A stretch of 64,000 nt of DNA from Entoloma clypeatum (Eukaryota; Basidiomycota; Agaricomycetes; Agaricales; Entolomataceae): assembly GCA_963565915.1 (NCBI GenBank), contig OY751491.1, positions 248,001 through 312,000 of the forward strand, read 5' to 3'. Of this stretch, positions 52,038 through 62,015 are shown one piece after another; the first letter of the stretch is position 1; each line of letters begins with the position of its first letter. The notes beneath the pieces were generated by a model, which saw only the letters and a program-made list of their open reading frames with translations, was not told where the DNA came from and made no database searches. The translations under genes were made by a program, and so were the position numbers.

Positions 52038-53571
52038 GGGTAAAGTGTAATGATGCGCCGGAATCTAAGATCCACTGAGCGCGTTCTCTCTCTTTGCAGT
52101 GTGTGCAGGACGCGAAATGTCTGATATATTTTTTGTACAGATCATCACTAAAGAGATCTATACTATCTGCATCGGTACTAGCTAATATATATTCAAACGT
52201 CTGTGTGTGATTATTAGTGTTTCCCATTTGGTCAAGTTTGAGAGAAGGATGTGACGAACCGTCAAGTTCGATCAGCCCATCTTCGAATTGTTCCGGCCCC
52301 ATCCACTCGCTTTGATGGTCTATGTCCATCATCTTCAGCGATTCTTCTATCGATGGGGCTACGCGACGCTGTCTAGCCGGCCTTTCATCGATGTCAGGAA
52401 TGATGGTATCTAGGATACAAAGGTTCGATCCAGAGGGACGAGCACCAATGTTCCGCGCGAGTTTGCGGATGTGATCATTCTTTTTCCACACGGACGGTTT
52501 TCCAGAAGGAAGCCCGGTGTACTGTGACGGAGGGGGGTTCATTCGTTGCAGGAGCGACTGCATTTTTCCGGAATCAGGCTGTGCGGTACTTGTCATTTTC
52601 CCGCGGCCAGTGATGGTGGTGAAGGACGGTGCCGGAAGAGGAGGGAAGTGGATGGCGGGAGCAACAAACTCAACCGTTTCTTCCACATGGTCGGACGTGT
52701 TGTCCGCAGTGTTGGCGCTTTTCTTTTGGTTGCGCCAGCGTCCTTTTCCCTTCTTCTTTTCAAAAGTGGTACTAGGGTCAGTCGAGTTAGGCTGTTCGTC
52801 AGCGTCGTTCTGTGAGGTACTCGGCTTTTGCTGCTTTTCCCATTTGGGGTCCTGCCCCTTGCGCTTTGTCCCGGAAATTTTCCGGGCCTGCTCATTGGAC
52901 GTACGAGTAGACCCGACCGAATACTTGCGCCTGTATTCTGAGATGATGCTCTCGGCGACGGCCTTGTAGGTGAAATCGTCGGCGTCATAGACCTGGAAAA
53001 GTGCGGTGGAGAGCGACGACCAGGCGTTGGGAATTGCATTGGCCAGGATCATTGCCTGCATCAGATCGGGGACGATAAAGCTCGAATTGGCGAGCCGGGC
53101 GAAAAGAGACCCCAGGCGTTCGATTTCAGGCACGGGGTCGCGTCCAGACAGCTTGTAGGTGGCGGCGGCCTTGAAGTCACTGAAGATGACAGCCGGGGAT
53201 ACCTTGGAGTAGGCATCCTTCAGCGTTTTCCACGCGCCAAGTGCCGAGGTGCTGTCTTTAATGTGTCGTCTGATCGCCTCAGAGACCTTCAGGCGTATCG
53301 CCCCGAGAGCTACGTCGTCGTCCCTGATCCAGGCTTTTTCTTCCTTGCGGAAGCCGGGCTGGTCGACTGTAGTAGCCAGCACAGGGGGAGCGGCAGCAGT
53401 GGCACCAGGGGTGGAGACCGTGATGGTGAAGTCGGCGATGACAGGGCAGGTGATGTCGCCAGAAACAAGGCGCCAAACTCCTTGATGGAGGAGGTAGGAC
53501 TTCATCTTTTCGGCCCAGCTTTGGTAGTCGATGGGGGTGATGGTGTCAAGAGCAGAGCGAGAAGTAGACAT
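51930..53571 (-). pseudogene. gag: Copia-1 gag and protease, frameshifted at the end
   Basis: ATG at 53571 (MSTSRSALDTITPID). Copia-type gag: YQSWAEKMKSYLLHQGVWRL, RDDDVALGAIRLKVSEAIRR, FSDFKAAATYKLSG, QAMILANAIPNAWSSL. Protease WILDSGASLHFTHEF near 52070. Near 51930 (GVGAVPV) the frame shifts by one base relative to the integrase frame, so this copy cannot make a full polyprotein. The shifted frame runs on to 51709 by chance. Confidence 0.85.
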
Positions 53572-53918
53572 TGTAGATGAATCTAAAAGGGTTCCCAATC
53601 AGTGATGTGTTATGAATATGATTCAAGAAAACAATTAAATGATTCCTTATGACATATTCCCTTTAGGAATAGCGGTCACGGGAAAACCCTTTATATGTCA
53701 AAAACGTATGAGGTGCGATCAACGTTTCCACATGGAGTGTACTAGGTCAATCCCCTTAGGGACATCTCATGACAGGTACTTGTCGTAATGATGTTCCCAG
53801 GTTCATATGTGAAGAAGTAAGACTCAGAACCTAGATCTTTTGATCGGTTCTTTGCCAACCAGGGTAGAGTGGGCAGGTACTCACTGTTGCCAGCGTTTCC
53901 CAAGTCCCTCTGCTATCC

Positions 53919-53931
53919 GGGGCCCATAACC
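53919..53931 (-). other. Copia-1 primer-binding site (half initiator-tRNA type)
   Basis: Same element-sense GGTTATGGGCCCC as Copia-2, abutting the 5' LTR. Confidence 0.65.
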
Positions 53932-54241
53932 TGTTGAAGTTCCACCTGGGCGCTAGCCACAGGTGTACTGAGCAACATAGCTACAGTGGAAGTACTCTAC
54001 GATACCGCTATGGTCACTTACATGGTTTGGAGGGGGTAAGGCTAGTGAGAGCGGTTGAGGCTGGTGAGAGCGATGGAGCTGGTTAAGAGTCAAGAGACAA
54101 CTTGTTGATATTGACAGTTTCCTGGTCTTATATACCGTACTACTGTTTGTACCAACCAAACAAGTATGTAATGAAGATATGTAAAGGTCACGTGATGTAA
54201 TGTAATGTAATCTAATCTACGTGATGGGAAAAGTTTCAACA
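53932..54241 (-). repeat. 5' LTR of Copia-1 (310 bp)
   Basis: Matches 34650-34959; followed by the GTATC target duplication at 54242-54246. Confidence 0.93.
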
Positions 54242-55448
54242 GTATCTTTTGTAATCTCACTGTTGTGAGCCTCAGTGTCAGCCGGTGACACGTAAGAGTT
54301 TATGAATAGTGTGTGTCCTACACCACATCGAATGCAGGCACAAATAAAAGCTCAGGTGGGAGTGGGTTGAAGGGTCAATGGGAGGCTACGAGATCCAGGC
54401 TGTGGTGGGATATAGAGGCCATCTTGGCTGGGATAATTGGGGTCATTGTCGGTGGCATCAAGCTCACTTCCTGGGGACCTGTCATCATCATCATTGTCCA
54501 CAGTAGATTCTTCAACGAGCGGCTTCTTATATGTGCAGTATTTTGCGGGCACCCCTGCCCACCATGGAACCTGGAAGGTATCAGTGAATTAGAAAGTTGG
54601 GGATAGGCTAAACACCTGCCTCTGCAATTTGAGCCAGGGCTCACATGGAGTTGGTCTGTTTCCCATGTTAGCATGCTAGTATAGAGGAAGATGAATAGAA
54701 CATACTTGTTTCTTCACAAAGCTCTGTACATTGTCAAGCTCATCGAAGGCAGGTGGGTGACCATCACTATCCACCCCATCATTGAATTCCATGTCATCCT
54801 CGTTGTCGGGCTCCACGCCACCTTCATGGAGTCCCATGCTATCCTCTTGATTGAACTCTACACCCACCTCATCATTGGCATCATCAGCAGCATCTGGACA
54901 AGACTTCTTCACATGATTGACCTTCCAATGAGGGCGCTTGAGGAGGGCATAAGACTTCATTGACTAAACGACAAGGATGACTTACCTCAGCCAAGAGGGT
55001 GTCTCGGGTAGGTGCATCATCTTTGTCGGAGGCCTCATCTTCATCTTCATGAGGTTCTTCTTGATTGGAATCTTCATCATCCAGAGATTGTTTGCATCAT
55101 TGAGTTCTTGTCATCCTTGATACAAGAGCCTGGATGGCTTCATTGTTTTGATCAGACATGTCCTTGTCTTCATCATTGGTGTCAATTTGTGCTGGAGCCT
55201 TTCAGTGTGGGGCACGTCCGTTGGCTCCAAAATAATCTGTGAACATATATCTGCAAGGATTTGATGTACGATTCACCTTGCTTTTTCCCAGCAGGAGCGG
55301 GGGTCATAGGTTCACAGGCAGGTACTACATAAAATAAGTCAATGACACAACAAACTCGAGAAACGGTAAAATATACCCTGCTTCTTTGAAGCCCTGGATA
55401 TGATAGGTGATCCAGGACGTTTGTGCGTGCCTTTTGAGGCTGCTCCAT
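54242..55448 (-). pseudogene. 5' half of the DUF6532-like host gene
   Basis: ATG at 55448 (MEQPQKARTNVLDHLSYPGL), then several short exons with introns of about 50 nt: PMTPAPAGKK, an acidic exon (DAADDANDEVGVEFNQEDS, DELDNVQSFVKKQ), VPAKYCTYKKPLVEE and SYVSPADTEAHNSEI. At 54242 the frame is cut by Copia-1. If one GTATC copy and the insert are ignored, the frame passes from SEITKDT into ATDMNL at 34644 without a stop. The acidic Asp/Glu-rich N-terminal half with a DUF6532-like C-terminal half is a known Agaricomycete layout. Exon ends are approximate. Confidence 0.6.
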
Positions 55449-55511
55449 GCCAAACTGACAATGTGAACAGGTAGACAAGGCCCGGGAAGAAAATCATTTA
55501 CCAGCAGTTTC

Positions 55512-55881
55512 TGTTACAGACTAATGACTACAGACGTATACACTTACTTTTTCACTTTTACTCATCGGCCCCCTCTTACACATATCGTATTATACTTTAT
55601 TTCCTTTAGTATACTTCGCTCCCGCGCTGACTCGCTTTCCGCAGCTGTCTGACTCATTCCGCAGTCAGCTTACTCATTAGTGCATAGCCTTCCGCAGTCG
55701 CCTTACTCATGCGCACTGCCTTCCGCAGTTACTGACTCATTCGCTACCGCTCATAGTCAGTACTATATAAACCTCATGTACCATAGCTACATTCCTTAGA
55801 TTTAGCAATCACATTGCTCTTCGCCTTTCCATCTTCCTGCATACTCTGCCCGAACCTTGGAACGGTTTGTTATGCATAACA
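55512..55881 (+). repeat. 5' LTR of Gypsy-1 C (370 bp)
   Basis: TGTTACAGAC to TTATGCATAACA. Contains TATA box and predicted transcript start. Confidence 0.95.
55764..55771 (+). promoter_or_regulatory. TATA box in Gypsy-1 C LTR
   Basis: TATATAAA 34 nt upstream of AGATTTAGCAA (55798-55808), the segment complementary to the primer site. This places the predicted transcript 5' end at the self-priming sequence. Confidence 0.65.
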
Positions 55882-55883
55882 AG

Positions 55884-55894
55884 TTGCTAAATCT
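55884..55894 (+). other. Gypsy-1 C primer-binding site, self-priming type
   Basis: TTGCTAAATCT two nt after the LTR, exact complement of 55798-55808. Confidence 0.7.
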
Positions 55895-56799
55895 CGTTAG
55901 GTTCGCCCAGAGCGAAGAGAGCAACTACCAGACGAGTCAAGACGTCGCGCTTCTTTGAAGACTTCACCAGTAACCCATTCAGCACGCCAGAAGCCCGACA
56001 GGAGGAGCTAAGTCCTCGAGACAGTATTGATTTTACACTCATCCAGCAGTACATCGAATCGGAGATCCGTCGCATCCTACAGCAGGTGCTTGACAAAGAA
56101 CTAGACAACGACAAGCATCGCCCCCACGGCGAGATAGCAGAGAGCATCCATCTTGCTCAGCAACACCAGATCGCGCGTTACAACGCCCGACAGAACGAAC
56201 TCGAAAGCTTTCGCGTTCAAGAAGGACCTCAAACAGGTCGGATCACAGAGATCAGAGAGTTTATCGGTGTCCAGACAACCGTTATCAGAAGATTGATTAG
56301 GACGCTCACATCAAGACGTCCCAGAGACGCATCACCACGTCTTACTCGAAGCAGCAGATCTACGCCCACTTCACCACCGATGAGCAACAGACCGAGTACA
56401 ACCGTTGGGCACGAAACGAGAGACTTGACCCCTTCTCGCGACCAACAGACGCGCAGGAACAGAGATTCCTTAGAGATCTACAGAGGAAATACCCCGAACA
56501 TTTTGCCACCGATTCCGCCGACGAGTCCCCTGACGAATTTACTTTTGACTCCGCGCAGTCAGATACCGAACAGACGCCTAGAACAGGGACTGATTTTCAA
56601 CCCCTACCTATATCCCGAACCCCATCTTCATCCCAACAATCCGACACCTCTATGGATACATCCAAAATCATCAAAGATCCTGGGATGTTCAAAGACAGAC
56701 ACACCTTCGACGAGTGGTGGAAAGCCACCAAATTATACATCAGGTTCCAGAAGGGCCTGTCCGATGATCAGAAAATTCTTGCGGTGTTATCCCGCATGA
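55891..56799 (+). CDS. Gypsy-1 C ATG-less leader frame (ORF0)
   Basis: 303 codons open from the primer site. The first plausible non-ATG start in the conserved part is a GTG at 56086 (before LDKELDNDKH). An ATG at 55872 in the LTR end is in a different frame and stops after about 28 codons. From 56301 the gag frame is open in parallel and looks more protein-like (KQQIYAHFTTDEQQTEYNRW, RFLRDLQRKYPEHF), so the real coding path probably crosses from this frame to the gag frame near 56300-56350. Confidence 0.4.
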   Translation: MSLGSPRAKRATTRRVKTSRFFEDFTSNPFSTPEARQEELSPRDSIDFTLIQQYIESEIRRILQQVLDKELDNDKHRPHGEIAESIHLAQQHQIARYNARQNELESFRVQEGPQTGRITEIREFIGVQTTVIRRLIRTLTSRRPRDASPRLTRSSRSTPTSPPMSNRPSTTVGHETRDLTPSRDQQTRRNRDSLEIYRGNTPNILPPIPPTSPLTNLLLTPRSQIPNRRLEQGLIFNPYLYPEPHLHPNNPTPLWIHPKSSKILGCSKTDTPSTSGGKPPNYTSGSRRACPMIRKFLRCYPA

Positions 56800-57491
56800 T
56801 GGAAGGGTCCGGTAAACACTGGGCCAGCAACAAGTTAGACGACCTTGCCACCTATGGCGAGAACATCACCTGGTTAGGGTTCTCAGACGACATCGCTACG
56901 CGATTCTCTATTGCCAACAAGTCGGCAGCGGCCAAGGCGAGACTCAAAGTCCTGAAACAGGAGAAACGCACCATCGACGAATTCTTGGACGAATTCGAAG
57001 AGCTCTTGAAGCTGTCAAATCTTGGCGAAGAAACTGGGAAATATATCCTGGAAAAGAATGTCAACCGCAGAATTTCTGAACAAGTGGCTAGCGATGGCAA
57101 GACGTACACTGATTACGCAAAGGAGATCCGAAACAAGGGACGACAGATGGAGGGACATGCATTAGTCATCCGAGGGGGTGGCGACACACGCACCGGATTG
57201 GGCACCACTTATGGTGGTCAAGGCAAAGCCATGGAGATCGACAAAGCAGGAGTAGCCCGTTGCTACAACTGTCAGCGCTTTGGTCACCTTGCCAAAGACT
57301 GCAAAGCCCCAAAGAAGAAAGATGGTCGTAAGTGTTTCAACTGCGACCAAGAAGGACATATTGCGCGCAACTGCCGCAAGCCGAAGAAGAACTCTGGAAA
57401 GATTAGGAAGGTATCTGATGGAGATACCGATGATGATGAAACCATCACCATAGAGACCGATGAGAAGGATTTTCCCGAAGGGTCCGATTAA
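56652..57491 (+). CDS. gag: Gypsy-1 C gag, open
   Basis: 279 aa from the ATG at 56652 (MDTSKIIKDPGMF). Capsid region as in copy B, then MEGHALVIRGGGDTRT and two CCHC knuckles (CYNCQRFGHLAKDC, CFNCDQEGHIARNC) and an acidic tail ending EGSD. The same frame is open upstream to 56301, so translation may start earlier. Ends 42 nt before the first conserved pol residues, in the -1 frame relative to pol. Confidence 0.85.
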   Translation: MDTSKIIKDPGMFKDRHTFDEWWKATKLYIRFQKGLSDDQKILAVLSRMMEGSGKHWASNKLDDLATYGENITWLGFSDDIATRFSIANKSAAAKARLKVLKQEKRTIDEFLDEFEELLKLSNLGEETGKYILEKNVNRRISEQVASDGKTYTDYAKEIRNKGRQMEGHALVIRGGGDTRTGLGTTYGGQGKAMEIDKAGVARCYNCQRFGHLAKDCKAPKKKDGRKCFNCDQEGHIARNCRKPKKNSGKIRKVSDGDTDDDETITIETDEKDFPEGSD

Positions 57492-57532
57492 ACGACGCTA
57501 AGTCGCGACCCTTATCCATTAAACGAACTCGC

Positions 57533-59809
57533 TTGCCTGGTGCAGCTACAGACAATATAACTTATGTTATCCCTGCAAAGCGAGCCGTTGCGTCAACTAA
57601 GATTGTCAAGGGAGATAAACCTCCGAAACGACGAGAGATCAAGCTGCAAGCTCAGATCAAAACACGACGAGGACCAAAGGCCATTCGACCCGAGGTTGAT
57701 AGCGGATGTGAACGCACATGTATCCATCCCAGAATAGTACGCGAACAGAACCTTCCCACACGGGGAATAAAGCCCATATCAATCCTAAATGCGGATGGAT
57801 CGCCGAACCGACAACAGAAAGCAGAAAAACTTGCCGAAGTCAAGCTGGACTTAGGAACACACCAGGAAACCATGGAAGCAATGGTATTGGACATTGGGAG
57901 AACGGACATGCTTTTGGGACATGACTGGTTGGTGCACCACAACCCCACAATCAATTGGACGACCGGCGCTGTAACATTCAACCGGTGCCCATCAACATGT
58001 CAAACCAAACACTCGGATTTCAGGGTTAACCTTAATGGTCGCAAACATCGGGTTTGCATGGTGGAAGTACGAGACAAGGACGCGCCCAAGAAATCGGATC
58101 AGAAATGGAAGCCCGGAGACCCCATATTGGAAGCAGTTACTCCCACACCACCTCCCACAACCAAACGACCCTCATACGTTGAACGTTTTGCCCATCTCTT
58201 TGAAAAAGAAAACTTTGACAAGATCCCAAAGGAAAGAGAATGGGACCACGGCATCGAACTTACACCGGACGCACCAAAGGAGCTAGGAGGAAACACGTAT
58301 CCTATGACCCAAAAGGAGCAAGAAGAACTGGACGAATTCATTGATGAAGGCCTGGCAACCGGAAAGATCCGACCGTCCAAATCCCCTTATGCATCACCCT
58401 GCTTCTTCATTAACAAGAAAGACGGTTCCAAACGATTGGTACAGGATTATCGCACGGTCAATAAATTCACGGTTAAGGACAAATTCCCACTCCCATGCAT
58501 CAACGACCTCTTGGATGTATTGAAGGATGCAGTCTACTTCAACAAAATGGACATCATGTGGGGATACAATAACGTGCGGATCAAGAAGGGTGACGAATGG
58601 AAAGCCGCCTTCCTGACCAGCCGAGGATTGTTTGAACCATTAGTCATGTTTTTCGGTCTCTGCAACTCCCCGGGAACGTTCTCTCGGATGATGGCCAGCC
58701 TATTCAGGGATCAGATCCGTCGGCGCATCTGTGTGATTTACATGGATGACATAGTGGTTATTGGTAAAACCAAGGAAGAACTCGCCCGGAACACCGAAGA
58801 GATCTTGCAGATTCTGTCAGACAATGACCTGTTCCTAAAGGAGAAGAAGTGTCTTTGGGAAGTAACGAAATGCCCCATATTGGGATATGTCGTTGGAGAA
58901 GGACGTGTTGAGATGGAAACTGAGAAGGTGGATACAATCCGAAACTGGCAAGCACCCACATCAAAAAAGGAAGTTCAGAAGTTCCTTGGATTTGCCAACT
59001 TCTATCAATGTGCAAAGCCACTCACAACACTTACGGGAAGTACAGCATTCACGTGGGGACCAGCGGCGCAAGAAGCATTTGAAGGTCTCATACGGGCAAT
59101 CACAACGGCACCAGTCTTGGCATTGCCCAAACCGGATGGACAGTTCAGGGTCGAAACCGATGCATCGGGTTATGTGATTGGAGCGGTACTTTCACAGAAA
59201 CAAGACGACAAGTGGCATCCTATCGCGTTCTTGTCGCGGACCATGTCCGCGGCCGAACAGAATTACGAGATATATGACAAGGAACTCTTGGCAGTCATGG
59301 AAGCACTGAAGGACTGGCGACATTATCTACTTGAAGCCAAGGAACGTTTCGAGATCTTAACCGATCACAAAAACCTGGAGTATTTCCGGCGTCCTCAGGA
59401 CCTAAACCAACGACAGAGGCGCTGGAAGATGAGGTTACAAGACTATGACTTTGAATTGCGACATGTACCTGGGAAGACAAACGCGAAAGCAGACATCCTG
59501 TCACGTTTACCCTGGTATGAGACAGAACTCGAGCCGCAGGACAGCGACCAAATGCTCAAGGAGGGGCTATTTTTGAAACGATTGGAATCAGAAGATGTGA
59601 TACAAATGGAGATGTTCATGGAGGAACAATTCTTTGAAGGGGGTGAAACATCTGATTCCATCAAAATCGGAAACATCACAACCATCGAAAACCCATGGAT
59701 CGCACGCATCAAGGCCTCGAATCACATGGAGACAGAAGTAGCCCAGGGTCTGAAGAAGAATCCTCACTGGTACCAGCAGGAAAATGGCATCACCTACGCA
59801 GGAGAATGA
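57533..59809 (+). pseudogene. pol: Gypsy-1 C pol, protease-RT-RNase H part
   Basis: Protease VDSGCERTC (D about residue 56), RT VQDYRTVNKF, YMDD (58739-58750), RNase H VETDASGYVIGA and TDHKNLEYF. Relative to copy B, a deletion of about 24 nt removes RRFIEGYSNI between RT and RNase H (FANFYQCAKPL). It ends at TGA 59807-59809 where copy B has CAA. The frame is open upstream of 57533 into gag, so the listed start is only the first convenient codon. Confidence 0.88.
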
Positions 59810-61117
59810 GTCTATGTTCCACCAGACCCACAATTGCGCCAAGAACTGATGTTTGAAGCGCACGACGCACCAGTGGCAGGACATCCAGGACAATATTGAA
59901 CACATGAACTCCTCACTCGCACCTACTGGTGGCCCACCATCCTACATGACGTAAAGAAGTATGTGAAAGGTTGTGACACCTGTCAACGTAACAAGATCAG
60001 CTGCCAAAGGAGACACGCCCCTCTACACCCTAACGCCGCGCCAAGTCAACCATGGGAAGACATAGGGATTGACGTCGTAGGACCGATACCAGAATCTGAT
60101 GGGAAGAACGCAATTCTGGTCATCACGGACAGACATTCAAAGATGCTTCATCTCATCCCGACAACCGTGGAACTATCGGCTGAAGGATTAGCCAAGATCT
60201 ATCAGGACCAGATATGGAAGCTTCATGGGATCCCTAAGAAGATCATTAGCGACAGAGGACCACAGTTCGCCGCGAAGTTCATGGAGATACTTTGCCGCAT
60301 GTTGGGAATCAAGAGAAACCTGTCCACTGCGTACTATCCACAAACTGATGGACAAGCCAAACGATCGCATCAGGAAACCGAGGTGTTCTTACAAAACTTT
60401 GTCAACCATCTACAAGATGATTGGGCGGAATGGATCGCAATCGCAGAGTTCCAGTACAATGACAAAGAACATCAAGCGACAAAGTACACACCATTCTATC
60501 TCAACTACGGTCTGCATCCTTGGAAGGGAGAACTTGTGTTGGAAGACACCAATCCAGCGGCAAACGACTTCTTGAAAAAACTCAAACAGGCACGAGAAGA
60601 AGCCAACGCAGCACTGAAACAGGCCCAGGATCAGATGAAGAAGACAGTTGACACACGACGAAGCCCATCTTGGAATTACCGCAACGGAGACAAGGTGTGG
60701 CTGGAAGGGACTAACATCAGGACTGATCGTCCCTCGAAGAAACTTGACGCCCTCCGACACGGACCGTTCAAAGTTCTAGAGAAGAAAGGAGCTAGCGCAT
60801 ACCGTCTTGATCTTCCCAAAACCTGGAAGATGATCCACCCTGTGTTCAACGAGACCCTGTTATCGCCATACGAAACCCCGAAGTATGCCATTCAGAAAAA
60901 GAAGCCAGCCCCTGATCCGATCATCGTCGAAGGACGAGAAGAATACCATGTCTCCACGATCCTGGACTCTCGGAAATTCCGTGGAAAGATCCAGTACCTT
61001 GTCCAATGGGAAGGGTATGGCCCAGAAGAGAACACGTGGGAACCTCGGACTAATGTTCAGAACGCTCAAGACTTGATCCGAGATTTTCATCGGCAAAATC
61101 CATCGCGTCCACGATAA
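59810..61117 (+). pseudogene. pol: Gypsy-1 C pol, integrase and chromodomain part
   Basis: A second TGA (near 59897, CGA in copy B) interrupts the zinc-binding region. Then [30 protein letters not shown], and [10 protein letters not shown], where the catalytic Glu of the D,D(35)E triad is Lys (GAA to AAA, a CpG site in copy B). The chromodomain is intact: [15 protein letters not shown]. Together with the stops this copy cannot encode a working integrase. Confidence 0.88.
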
Positions 61118-61234
61118 AAGAACAAACTTTGAGAACCATTTTCCACATCGACTTCTGTCACATCGAGTTCCCTGCTCCAACTCTTCTCGCCCAACACGCC
61201 GTTCTTCTTATACCTTTCAAACATCATTTCTGCC

Positions 61235-61603
61235 ATGTCCAACATCACCGCCGCCTCCACCGATGCTTCCGATATCAACCCCACCATCACCACCCTCATC
61301 GGCGAAGCGCTCTCCATGCGCGACCAGATCCATGTGCTCGAAACCTCCGTCGCCGACATCCTCCACCGGCAGATGCATATCCGCCTTCATACCCTCTCCG
61401 ATTTACCAACCGCCCCCACCGCTGAGGAGAAGCTCATCCTCAAAAACTATACCAACACCCTTGCTGTCGAGAATCGACGCCTTCGCCTCGCCGTTCGAGG
61501 TTTAGAGTTTGCCACGGCGGTAAACAATGAACTGATAAAGGATTGGGGTAACCGAGTTGACCCTGCCTGGGCCGATCCAAATGGCAACGATGGATGGGAG
61601 TAG
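61235..61603 (+). CDS. Gypsy-1 third ORF after pol (122 aa)
   Basis: Same protein as at 6110-6478 with two substitutions (TTAST to TAAST, HALET to HVLET). Intact although pol in this copy is dead. Helical, Leu-rich, no membrane segment. It ends 24 nt before the polypurine tract. Function unknown. Confidence 0.7.
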   Translation: MSNITAASTDASDINPTITTLIGEALSMRDQIHVLETSVADILHRQMHIRLHTLSDLPTAPTAEEKLILKNYTNTLAVENRRLRLAVRGLEFATAVNNELIKDWGNRVDPAWADPNGNDGWE

Positions 61604-61626
61604 GTAGTCTGTGAGGACACAGACCT

Positions 61627-61640
61627 TGAGGAGGGGAACA
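61627..61640 (+). other. Polypurine tract of Gypsy-1 C
   Basis: GAGGAGGGGAACA abutting the 3' LTR. Confidence 0.75.
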
Positions 61641-62010
61641 TGTTACGGACTAACGACTACGGACATATACGCTTACTTTTTCACTTTTACTCATCGGCCC
61701 CCTCTTACACATATCGTATTATACTTTATTTCCTTTAGTATACTTCGCTCCCGCACTGACTCGCTTTCCGCAGCTGTCTGACTCATTCCGCAGTCAGCTT
61801 ACTTATTAGTGCATAGCCTTCCGCAGTCGCCTTACTCATGCACACTGCCTTCCGCAGTTACTGACTCATTCGCTACCGCTCATAGTCAGTACTATATAAA
61901 CCTCATGTACCATAGCTACATTCCTTAGATTTAGCAATCACATTGCTCTTCGCCTTTCCATCTTCCTGCATACTCTGCCCGAACCTTGGAACAGTTTGTT
62001 ACGCATAACA
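61641..62010 (+). repeat. 3' LTR of Gypsy-1 C (370 bp)
   Basis: TGTTACGGAC to TTACGCATAACA, nearly identical to 55512-55881. Confidence 0.95.
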
Positions 62011-62015
62011 GTTTC

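Larger units (their letters stand above)
34650..54241 (-). mobile_element. Copia-1, outer Ty1/Copia element of a three-level nest
   Basis: LTRs of 310 bp at 34650-34959 and 53932-54241, differing at two sites that I saw. Target duplication GTATC at 34645-34649 and 54242-54246. The total span is 19.6 kb because Copia-2 (with Gypsy-2 inside it) is inserted in pol. The element's own sequence is 34650-36704 plus 50514-54241, about 5.8 kb. Order gag-PR-IN-RT-RNase H is the Ty1/Copia order. pol has a frameshift near 51930 and stops near 50593 and 36203. Confidence 0.93.
55512..62010 (+). mobile_element. Gypsy-1 copy C, complete LTR retrotransposon
   Basis: 6499 bp with 370-bp LTRs and target duplication GTTTC (55507-55511 and 62011-62015). 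Nearly the same sequence as copy B but in the opposite orientation. gag is open; pol has two TGA codons, a short in-frame deletion and a changed integrase catalytic residue. The 48-nt segment that carries the first gag ATG in copy B is missing. Confidence 0.95.

Noticed and set aside
57440..57500. A slippery -1 frameshift site between gag and pol of Gypsy-1
   Set aside because: The frames are in -1 relation but no canonical X-XXY-YYZ heptamer is visible in phase (GAT-TTT-CCC does not fit), so no site is annotated.
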